From: Bedellia somnulentella
Taxonomy: Eukaryota > Arthropoda > Insecta > Lepidoptera > Bedelliidae
Direction of reading: 5' to 3'
Assembly (NCBI GenBank): GCA_963576735.1
Contig: OY755191.1
Coordinates: forward strand, 12,739,608 to 12,803,607
DNA length: 64,000 nt
The position numbers and the translations under genes were made by a program. How positions within the stretch are numbered: position 1 is the first letter of the stretch; each line of letters begins with the position of its first letter. Under the pieces are notes generated by a model. That model made no database searches. It was given only the letters and a program-made list of their open reading frames with translations, and was not told where the DNA came from. Below, one piece after another: positions 31,139 through 43,100 of this stretch.

Positions 31139-34100
31139 CTGGAACAAATAAACACATTTAACATTAACATTTTAATATATTAAAGTGTGGTTATCAAGGC
31201 TTTCGTATTATTGCGGCCAGTAGCGGATCTAAAAATGCCGGGGGCAAAAAGAAGGGGCGAGGGTGCACGTTCGGATAAGAATGCGGTCTTACTTGTTTAT
31301 CTGTTTCCTATTCTCTTTTCATACAAATAGACAAAACTTAATGTACAAAAAAACTGACATGTATCAATCTGAAAATGCGGCGATAAGCATGCCTGTCTCG
31401 TGAATACACTGTTCAATCAAAAAGAGCCCTTCGTGTTCGGGAAATAAGCAAATAGCGTGAATAAGATGAAATCAATGCATTAAAAGTTTGGGTTTGAAAT
31501 CAATCTACCTTTCTCTCAAATACTAATTGCCGTGTAGTGTCGGCTTAGAATAATTGCCGTGTAGTATCGGCTTCGAATAACACTACCCCATTTCTACCAG
31601 TGGGTGATCGTAAGAGGCGACTAAGGGTATAGGGGCTTTTAAAGCGATTTTTGGGCGATGTGGTTGGAGACCCATCACCAAAAACATTTATTATTACCAT
31701 CTTTTCCCCAATCAACTTCCAAAAGTGGCTGAGGAATTTCTTATTCCAAAGCTCTGGCTACCCCGTTAAGGGATTTATAGCCGTGAGTATATGTATGTAT
31801 ATATGTACTAATTCCATGTCTGCTAAAGCGACATATAATCCACAAGCAATGCGAAGTATACATACATATACTCACAGCTATCGATCTCAATAAGAGATAG
31901 TTGCAGCTTCGGAATTAGAAATTTGATAAAGGTTGTAAAATAAAGGAGGATAATATAATAGAAAGATAAGATTAATAAAGTATAAAGATGATGGATATTC
32001 AGCCTCATCGTTTAATAATGACGTATAACGACCCCTAATTCGTCTCTTACGACACCTTCGGGAAGAAGAGGGTCATTGCTACACCAAGCCGGCACTACAT
32101 AGCTTAGTGTGATATAAAATGTATTAATATGATTATACTTACACTAATTGTCCTAACAACCTCATCCATCTGAAAATGGTAAGATTGTACAGAAGCATTA
32201 TCTTTTATTGTATATACAAAACAAACAGTTATTAAAAACCCACTTACGTCTCATCATACGACGGATCCTCACTCAACAGATGCGATCTCGTGTTCTCAAT
32301 CAGCGTTTTATAATTCTTCAACTTGGGTATTTCAACGGCCAACCTCGCAGCCAACTCTTGCAACACTTTGTACAACGTTTGGGTATTTTTTGCGACTGGC
32401 AACATTGGATTCAATAGGTACTCGTGTAGGTAGGGATGGGGCATTAAGGCTAATTTGGATATTATCGATGTTAAATGTAAATTAACTTGATAAGGTTGCG
32501 TAGGCATTTGTAAAAGTAGTTTGTAGAGCATTTTTAGGAATGGTCCTTCGTCGAATGGTTCGGTTTCGGTTGTGTCTGTGTGGGGTAGTGTTGTGTTGAG
32601 ATATGTGTCGTGTAGATGTATGTCTGCCTCGGGTCGGCTGTCGTAGCTGTGGGTGGAGCTGGCCGTGGTGTCCCACGTGGGGTCCGTTGGCCAGTTGAAT
32701 GAACATGTGGCGTCTAGCCATATCTGGAATAAAGATATTAAATACACTCGTTATAAGTGGGAAGGCATTGAATTGTAAGTTATATCAACTTTTTTTTATA
32801 AATAGCTTCTTGGCGCAATCGATTTTCTCAAATGTTTTAAGTAGTGTTGTTTCTTTTTTTAGGATAATTGACCCAACTTTTAATATGCAATGCTTTACTA
32901 GAATGTTATTTTTAAAAGTTGTTATGCAATAAAAAGAGCTACCGCCATCTCACGAAAATATTTCAATGGTTCGTTATTACAAAGTCACAACATAAATTAT
33001 GATATTAAAAAGAAACAAAACTTAATAGTCTAAAATCGCAGTCTTAAATTACATTACTAGAAGAAAAGGCGAGATATTCAGAATTGTTTAGCCTTTCGGT
33101 ATCCACTATGAGCGCGAACTTTTTACGTTCCGCGCTCCTGAACGGCAAGCACGAGCGCTATTTTATCGACACGATAACAATTAGAATGAGATGGCAGTAT
33201 ACGATACTAAGTAAGTGCGTAAGAGATGGCTGCTTTATCCCACGCGATAACTAGTTTAAACACCGCTCGTACTAGCCGGGCTACAACTGATTCAATGGAT
33301 ACGATACGTGATGCGCTCCTTTACGTGTAGCACCTGCGCTCCGCGAGCGCTCTGCAGTTTTCAACAAACCTTTGAACGAACATGTCGTCATCAGAATTAA
33401 AAGCCAATGCAGCATACATTTTGGTGAATTGTATTGTTGATGACTACAAAATCCTTCTCGGTTTTGGGAATCTAATCTTTATAATAAAGGACGTAAAAAT
33501 AAATTTCTGTCAGATTGCTATATTTTAAAAAAAAAAAAAGAAAAGAAAATATTTATTCGTTGCATACAAACTTACAACACTGAAACACAAAAACAAACAA
33601 CAAGTACAGTAAATCCAGATAAAAATTAAAAAGTCTTGCAACGAAAGGGTTGCTAACTCAGCGTATTGTTGTGAGTGTAACCTCACAACACTGATTTTCA
33701 GTTAGCACCTGACAATAAAATGACATACGGTCTCATTCATAATACATAAACCCAAAACAAAATACTAATATAATTATCATAATAAACAGGAATTAATAAA
33801 ATATAAGCATATAATTAGTCAAAATAAAGCATAGTATATTATAAAGATATAAATAAACCATAGACGAGACTGTATTCGGTATATTTTCATGTTTTGGATC
33901 CCACAACACGCTCTGATGTCTATATACTTCAATTAATTTCATACATTTTTCTTTCGACCACTCCATTCGTACTTACAACGTAGGTTCGCGGAGCGGAAAA
34001 CAGACTTCCGTGCTCTGCTCGCGTTCACGAACACAGTGCGCTCCGCTTTGTGTTCGCGTAAAAACTGCCAGGGCTCGGATCGCGCGACGTTGCACGCTCC

Positions 34101-37100
34101 AATTTCGGAAGAATATCCAATAGGTGTAACAGTTGCAGGAGTGCGGAGTGTAATAGGTTCGCGAACATAGTGGATTAGTGAATACTCACCATTAAGGTGA
34201 TAATCGAAGAAATTTATGAAAAGTTGCTTCGCAGAGATCAGGGACGGCTGGTTATTCGTAGAAGGTATCAAAGGTGGAAATAACATGCTAACTTTCGACA
34301 CATTCATAGCCTGGTTTTTAATGTTATACATGATATTATTTAACATATATGGACAATTACCTGACTCTTATTATTTCTAACTTTATTCAGTTGATTATAA
34401 TAACGTAGCAAACGATTAACTTCTTTTACAAAATTTATTTTTCTTACATTTTGAATAGGTTTGTTGCTACGTGTTTTTTCCGTACTTTTTGAAATAATAA
34501 ATAACAGCACAGCCTTTATAGAGGTCTAAACTAGATGTCTATTTCTATTTTATACTAAACATGTTTTAAAATTCCTACGTATTACTGGAACAGCGCATCT
34601 ACGTGGGGTAGGATTTACTCATTTTTGAACGAAAACAAAGTCACATGAATGAGTACAACTTAGACCTATGGGTTCCTTTATGATGATTTCCGTCATCGTT
34701 AAAAATCATGATAAACATTATTGGTGCACAAGAACTATTATTTCGGCTGGCTCTCGCTTATATTACATTAAGATTCTTACCACTATAGTATCTAACTATC
34801 TAATAACAATATAATAATATATGTATGGATATAACATACGTATGTACAGTTTTGATTCAGTATAGTATCACCTCAAGTCTTGCTTCTAGGTAATTAGGCA
34901 GTTGCAGTATTAAATAAAAAACGTTATTTCTTTAGGTATAAAATATTTTGAAGTGTCTTCATCTTTGAGTTATAGTCATGTGACAGTTTATTTGTACAAC
35001 AAAATATTTTCATTAACTGTCTTCTGTTCTTAGACTTCCAAGCTCTGACTGACCCTTTTCTGGATAATAGCCGTGAATATGGAAGGAATGAAGAAAGTCA
35101 TCGTTTCTGTAGGAACAGTCTTATGATGGCTAGATTTCACCTAACCTTGGCGGCACTTTACCAAAACACTGGAGGTCTATTTTTTAACTCTAAAACGATA
35201 ATATCACCTAGCCCCCCTAACGATCGCAAGAAAAATAGATTCGGATTTAGACTTTGATTAAAACAAAATAGCGAAGATGAGTGATTCGCCTCTAGCGCGT
35301 GGATGCTATGCGCGTGCAGGCTAACGTCGCCTAATTGCGCTCAGTCGCAATCGACAAGTGACAGGAACAGGTTTGTGACTCGAAGAAACAGTTTTATTAT
35401 TTTAAGCGAGATAGCGGTTACCAAAAATGCCTTCGTGTGCTTTTATACGTTGTACAAACTATTCCAAAAGAAAAAACAAATCTCATGGAATCACTTTTCA
35501 CTCGTAAGTACATAAAAACTTAAAAATAATATGATATTTTTAAATTCACTTATTGCTTTGTTCGCCATTTTGCAGAGTGAGATAGAAATATACAATACCT
35601 TGATGTGCGACAAGTTAAGTATGATTCCGCTCGGCTTTAGTTAGACGCACGACAGCAGCATGCGCTTGTCTCGCTCGCGCTACTTTCAAATCAAATATGT
35701 TTTTTCTCTGTCGTTCGGTAGCGTACAACGTTAAATAACAAACACAGTTGTGTGAGTGTGCGTGCTGTGTAGTTGTGAATATGCCTCTTTTCAGTTGAAG
35801 ATTATAAGTACGTGCCGTATCTTCGCTATTTTGTTTTAATTAAAGGATTTAGATGAGATATTCTACATGTCTATATTCGATGAATCCAAAACGCCAAAAT
35901 TATTATTGCTCTATACAAGTGTTATAATTTATAAACTTTGTTAGACTTTAGAAGCGTCGAGTGAAACACGATCATATTTTACATGGAGTTAGAAGAGGTT
36001 GTTCTCGGTTTGAAGAGTAACTATATACATCCGTTAGTTCTCATTAGGGTCGGCAGACTATCGATCGCCACATTGTGTGATCCTGCCCGGCTAGTATGAG
36101 CAGTGTTTAAACTAGTTATCGCGTGGGATAAAGCAGCCATCTCTTACGCACTTACGTAGTATCGTATACTGCCATCTCATTCTAACCGTTATCGTGTCGA
36201 TAAAATAGCGCTCGTGCTTGTCCTTCTGGAAAACCTCTCGAGCTTCGTTTATATCCATCAATCTTTTCATACATGCTCTTTTATTCTTCATTTACTATAA
36301 CACTGCTTCATATAAAAATAAATATAGTTAGTATTCCATGACAATATTAGTAAAGGACAAACACACAGCATAAATTTATACCAAACAAGAAATGAACAAC
36401 AGTATTTTTCAACGTATGAAAAGTATAAGGGCGTAAATGTAATTATTAATGAATTTAAATAAAGGGGGAAAGATTTTCTAGGGTCTTACAAGGTGGCGAC
36501 CGATAGAATGTTTGCTATGCAATGCTATGCTTTTTAAACGTACTTCCTGTAGTATATTCCATCGAATAATTTACCTGATAATGTCTATGCGCGTCATGTA
36601 TGTATTGTTGGTAGTCGGCGCCAACCGGGTCCGACAAGATGGCGCGCGGCAGCACCAATAGGAAACTGCAACGGACAACGGGAAGCAATCAAACAACCAA
36701 TCACGGACAAGCATTTAATCGGAGGACCAATCACAGATTACTTATTTAATAGACAACCAATTGTAAGTAGTGGTATATTACTTAAGTTATTGTTATAGAC
36801 TAACTAAAAAATCTATATTAGTAGCGAGGAATAACATGAGGTCAATTTGAAAATGGAACGTTTCTTATTGTGAATCTAAGTTCTAATTTACGTATGTATG
36901 TTCTTTTGGAGTGCTTCAAATCGGTAGTCCGCGCAAGTGCTCTAGATTTTTTAGTTAGCCGTAAATGTTTTTAGTAAGATTTATTAGAAAATTTAACAGT
37001 AAAAAAATACTGCGAAGTAAACTATACAACTCAATAAATCGCGGGATGAGTCCTGCAACAAAACTGTCAACCGGTGCGAGACACAAAATACTTAGTTAAT

Positions 37101-40100
37101 TTTTACTCAGAATAATTGTTTATAGATCGCTTACTATACTATCTCTTCTGCTACAATAGGACAACTCTTTTTGATTAAAACATTAGCATAGAAATGCAGA
37201 TGGTTTCGATTTACTTTACCCTCAATGAAATTAAACTATGAGATGATATCGATCACTAATATTAAGTGTATAATTGAAATTTAAACATAGAAAAAAAGCA
37301 AAAAAGACTCTTAAAGTATTATATAACTATCGAATATTATAACTATCGAAAACTATTCAAAATAAATCAAGATAATAGGCAATATGTCCGAGATGAATTC
37401 TATGAGATTTAACTAATTTTATTATAACTATAAATAAATTTAATTTAGAGCAAACAGAACTAACAATTTAAATGATAAAACAAACAAAAGAATATATGAA
37501 ATAATACAAAAAATACACTTCAAAAATAAAATCACAGATCTCTGTGGCATCTCAAAATAATTTAAATCGCAGGAACTAATTAAATTTTTATATAAAATAT
37601 AGCACCATGGCATTTTTTACATTAAAACATTTTTTGTACATATCTCAGTTACAATAAAACTCAACAAAACAATATTACTATGCAGCTATCTTATAATACA
37701 AATAATAATCACACAACAACGATATAACTAGCCTAGATCATAATTATGTAAAAAAAACAAATGACATTTTGCAAGCTAGGTAAGTATAAAAATAAAATAT
37801 CTTTATGAAATGTTTAAAAGGAATGGCGTGTAATTGAGCAACTGAAATGCTTTGTACGATAAACTTGAATTTTTCATATAAGATCATTCAGTTTTTATTT
37901 ATTTCAAATAATCATACATACGGAGAAAAGTTATATTAAATACTGTGCTAGCATGTTTACTAATGGTGATGACCCATTATCGTGACTTTACCAACATTTT
38001 CCTTCTTTTAGACTTGAGCAAGTCATCTATTTACAACACACATCAAATTGTATCAAAGATATATCTATTGCAAATAAAAATATTTGACTACTATAAAAAT
38101 ATTTATTTGTTTGCATTTTAATCGGTTATTTTTAAAGTTTTCTACAAACTAAATTTATTTGGTAAGCAAAGTTTGTTAAATTTTAGTATTTCTATCGACA
38201 CAATTATATTCTCAGGATATGTTTTATCAATAAACTGCAAATTCCTATTCTTTTTAAATAAGTTTGAAGGACAAATACTTCTATAGTTTTTTGTTAAAAA
38301 ATATATATACATATACAGGGTGTCCCAAAAGTTGACGTCAAGCCGGAACCGGATGGCAAGGCAACTCACACCAGTTATCAGAAAAATAAAAAAAAATGTA
38401 ACTTGCATGTTTAAAAAATTATGGGCATTTATAAAAAAACAGAAATTCTACAACCTGCATTAGCCTTTTGACTCCTGTTGCCACAAATCTTTAGATTTTC
38501 TAATATATTTTTTTTGTTATGTGACCCTGAATAGTGCCTCTGTTTATTGACATTAAAACTTTAAAACAAACTGCTCCAGTTCGGATGAAAATTAGACGTT
38601 TTTAAAAAAAATAAAGTAAAAAATTACCAATTTGCTCAGATTCAACCAACTATACTGAAAAAAAATGTACTACGCAAGTCTGGCAAGTAACGCCAAAAGT
38701 TGGCCCTCTTAATAAAGATTACAGAATGGTATGACACTTGGTCAGTTATTGCTGGAATCTGAGTATTTTTTAATGTTTTTGTAAAACTCCTAGTTTGGAA
38801 TTATTTTTTCTTATTTAAATCAACACATTTTTTTGAAAAGGATTTGCTTTCAAATGAAACAACAATAATTTTAACACTAGTACTATGTATTTGTTTTTAC
38901 CATTATTGTTAAAATCTACAATAAATGTTCGAATTGCCTTCCTTCAGCAGCAATGTAAGCCCGACATCTTCGTAAAAAAAGATCTTCCCCGCCAGGGCGG
39001 CCTTCAGCCGCCCGGCAAAAACACCAAGGTGACGCCGCACAGGCCGCAGGGCCAGCAGCACCGAACCGGTGGGGTTTTAGTCGGTAAAAGTCCGACATAC
39101 CCCCGTCGCTCTCTCGAGCGACGGGGGATCCATGAGGATTTCCCCACCGGTAAACAAAAAAAAAAAAAAAAGATCTTGTAATTAGTCGAGCGAATCGTCC
39201 ATTGTTTACAAATTGAGCTGCTTCTTCTAATCTCTGCCGCAGGTCAACCATGTTTTCTATTGATTTTGAATAAACTTTTTCTTTTACCGCTCCCCAGTAA
39301 AAAAAGTCTAATGGATTCAAGTCCGGTGACCGGGCTGGCCATGCGATTATACCAGCCCGTCCGATCCATCTTTCGGGGAACTCTTCATCCAAATGTTCTC
39401 GAACAGCACGAGCATAATGCGCTGGGCACCCATCTTGTTGGAACCACATATCTCTCAAAATGTTTAGTGGTACGTCTTCGAGTAAATTCGGTAGTTGGTT
39501 TTGTAGAAAGTCCAGGTAGACATCACCATTTAGCAATTCGGGCAGCTCAAAAGGACCAACTATTTGTCCGTTCAAAATTCCGGTCCACATGTTTATTTTA
39601 AATCGGTACTGGGACCGGTCTTGCCTCATCAAATGCGGGTTCTCTACATGCCATTCATGTCATTCATTCATGTAAGTTATGCATGTTCATGTAGCCATCC
39701 TTTTTGAAGGATGACCATAAAATTTTCGTCAAGAAAAGTGGGTCTTCCCTGTTCTTCTCAAACATCGTTTGACAAAAATTTACTCGATTTTGGTAGTCCC
39801 CGGGTTCTAGTTTCTGTACTCGCTGTACGTGGTATGGGTGAAGATCGTGTTTTTGCAAAATTCGATGGGCTGTACTTTTGGGCACTCCGGTGCTTATTTC
39901 AATATCCCTTACCGAAGTACTTGGGTCTTCTTCGACAGCTTCTAGTACGACGTCTTCCACTGGATTGTTGGGTCTTCCTTCACCATGTACTTGGTTCGGC
40001 AAGCGGCCCTCTGCACTGAGTAGTCGGTGGATATTTGCAAACACTCGATGATCAGGGTGACGAGCAGCGTTTGGGTACCTCTCGCGATAAAGTCTGGCTG

Positions 40101-43100
40101 CAGCATTGCCATTACATCTGCATTCCCCGTAAATGAGGTGCATGTTGGCGTATTCCTGAGTGGTATACGCAGGCATGGTGGCACAACACAGTGACACGGT
40201 AGTCCAGGGGAAAGCTAAGGTCGTCGTAAGGAGAAAGTAAACAGTCCGAATCCAAATCACAAGCAATAACAAGTCCATAAACGAAGCCAATAGTAGTCAG
40301 TACGAAATCAACACAAACGAATACAAAAAAAACGCGCAGTAAACAAAGGTGCGTAACGTACTAATTTGTGATGTCTAACTTGTCCAAGTACTACTATAGC
40401 GATTACCAAGCATCATTTACTGTCTCGCTTGCACTTGTTAAGATGCCTCGCTCTATCTCTATCAACTACCTGCATTCCTATCCTCCCCGTAACGTAAGAT
40501 GACTCATTCTGTCTCTGTCACTTAAGTTATACCTAAGTGATAAGAATACCTTCAAATGATTTCTCCATCTCGCTACCGTTATCAACTTTAAAGTTATGAA
40601 CTTGTGGAAAGCTTTGGGGACATTAGAATAGTTTTTAAGTTAATAAGAAAAAATGATTCCAAACTAGGAGTTTGACAAAAGCATTAAAAAATACTCAGAT
40701 TCCAGCAATAACTGACCAAGTGTCATACCATTCTGTAATCTTTATTAAGAGGGCCAACTTTTGGCGTTACTTGCCAGACTTGCGTAGTACATTTTTTTTT
40801 CAGTACAGTCGGTTGAATCTGAGCTAATTGGTTATTTTTAACTTTATTTTTTTTAAAACGTCTAATTTTCATCCGAACTGGAGCAGTTTGTTTTAAAATT
40901 TTGATGACAAAAAACAGAAGGACTATTCAGGGTCACATAACAAAAAATAATAATTGGAAAATCTTAAGATTTGTGGCAACAGGACTCAAAAGACTAATGC
41001 AGGTTGTAGAATTTCTGTTTTTTTTTTATAAATGCTTATAATTTTTTAAATATGCAAGTTAGTTTTTTTTTATATTTTTCTGATAACTGGTGTGAGTTGC
41101 CTTGCCATCCGGTTCCGGCTTGACGTCGACTTTTGGGACACCCTGTATATATATATATATAAAGAAAATCATAGCGTTATTTATAATGGTTATGTAATCA
41201 CCATCAATTTTATCAAACTTTGCATACCAAAAAAAATTAAAATCTTATTTTTAAGTAATACTACAGCCACCTATACATTAATCAGGATTGCCGCTAGACG
41301 ATTGGCTTCTAATAATTTCTTCAATCCGAATTTTCATGCTTTGCAGCCTACAATGACCAATTTTTAAGAATCAGTACACAAATCATCTACATATCTTTCT
41401 CATTTCTATAGGACGTCCGTGACTAGCTTCTCGGTTCGGAGGTTGCGGGTTCGAACCCCGCTGAGAGCAACATTTATGCGATGAGCCTAAATGATTGTCT
41501 TGAATGTCATTTATATGTGTATTTTATAATATTAAATATATCGTTGAGTTTGTATCCCATAATACAAGTTCTACTTAGTTTGGGAATAACTTGGTTTGTA
41601 TATAATATGTCCGTATATTTATTTATTTTTTATATTTATTTCTTGGCCCTAATGAAATCTTATCGTATTATGGGTCAACTATCAATTCGTGTTCACACAT
41701 CACACTTAAAAAAATCTCGATACTTTTCTTTATCATATAAATATTTATTGATGTGCCTCTAGAAAACATACAGCACTGCTCTTGAAGAATGCATTGTTAA
41801 TCTTACTTTTGTCTATGGTCTATACCCATTGAATGAAGGTACCATTGGTTGATCTGTTGAGTTTACAAATTCACCGCAAGGGGCGTAGACAACGAACAAA
41901 CAAAGTCGGCGCCATTTTCAAATTGTAGCGTTGTTAATTTTTGCCGTAAAAAAATTGCTTCAGTGCTTTCAACGAAACGGATGAGGGTAAACCGCACAGG
42001 CTGAGGAAACGGTCGATTTAGGAATCGATACGTTATAAAACCAGGTATGTTTCTTTACCAATATTATCATGCACCCAACTGTGTTCCAAACGTGGGTGCA
42101 AAGACAGATGTCACACCTTTGGTAATGCAGAAGAAGATTTCTTGTCACTTACCTCGACATAAGCAAACAAACTTTTACAGTGTTGTTTGTTCATGTAAAA
42201 CTTCTATTGATGAGTACAAATTATGAGGCATCGCTACGACCGTAAGTGGCATTTTATTGAACTTAAATGATTATATTCATTTTTTTTCATTATATCTCGA
42301 CAAACTTGGTAGCCTTGACCTAGTGAATCACTACATAGTGTCTGAATGAAAATACTGAGCCAAAACTACGACCAATTGGAGATTAAAGTTTTAAAAGTCC
42401 TAGAGAATGGCATCTCGCTTTTTGCCAAGATAAATGAAAATTTTGGTTAACACTCCTCGTTCGTTTAAATTGTCTGGTTGTAAAAAATAATTTAAAAAAA
42501 TTAAATATTTTAAAATGTGCAAACGGTTTTAGTGACTATACCGGTGAATACACCAGTGATTTTCTTTTATTATCCATAAATATGAACTATTTTTATTCAT
42601 TCAAGCCCTCGGAGGGCCTCAATTCTGGTTGGAAAATCAATCACAAAAAGAAAAACCGAATTTGAAGAGAATTTGAAATGAACCTACTTCATCTCCATTA
42701 CATTCTACTAAAAATGAGTTAAAATAACTTTGGACCAAATTTAAAAACATAATCTTCGAAGTCAAAGCAGAAGCAGATAATTATAAAAAAAAATAAAAAA
42801 ACTTCCCTTAAATTTTCAAGGGGATGTTTGAAATTTTTCAGTGACAGATCGGAAACATGCATGGCGGTTAACTTCATATTACCGACATATGCTTTTTTAG
42901 CTTCAGGGTCGATTGTCATAACAGAACAAAATGACCTGCCTACTATTTGGCCTGGCTTAAACGTATCAACTTTGACTTGTTGGGTTGTGGAAACCCTGCA
43001 TGCAAAGGGATTTCAAGTTCTAGTTTATCTAGGTGATTTCCATATGATGCACTAAGTAGTCTCCCGGCTGCGGAAGCCGCGAGACACTTAGAGAAACTTG

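Larger units (their letters stand above)
33104..34174. mobile_element. Harbinger-like TIR element remnant
   Basis: The ends share about 40 bp inverted: TCCACTATG-nn-CGCGAAC, then TTAC, TCCGC and CTCCTG. The - strand holds an ORF start at 33966 resembling a MADF domain ([17 protein letters not shown], then LWDPKH). The + strand has a second ORF start at 33382 ([12 protein letters not shown]). PIF/Harbinger elements carry a MADF/Myb-type ORF beside the nuclease ORF; the nuclease is absent here. A 146-bp MITE and a LINE 3' end are inserted. Confidence 0.6.
38316..41145 (-). mobile_element. Tc1/mariner-like transposon with ~500-bp inverted repeats
   Basis: Ends CAGGGTGTCCCAAAAGT on both sides, TA duplication (38314-38315, 41146-41147). 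Inverted repeats of about 500 bp: 38316-38818 and 40643-41145. The transposase lies on the - strand between them. Confidence 0.92.

Noticed and set aside
32482..32721. A His/Arg-rich 79-residue frame on the - strand
   Set aside because: It is the shifted frame of FHIP2A exon 12, whose true frame matches the family throughout.
33966..34346. A 135-residue - strand host gene
   Set aside because: The frame runs across the TIR and promoter-like part of the Harbinger-type remnant; only the separate MADF frame starting at 33966 shows family similarity.
38885..39181. A 98-residue + strand gene
   Set aside because: It is antisense to the transposase and crosses a retroposon poly-A insertion.
42060..42240. 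A THAP-like reading frame (YHAPNCVPN...) suggesting a P-type element
   Set aside because: Only one Cys pair-like spacing is visible and no F-P or later His/Cys ligands follow; too weak to call.
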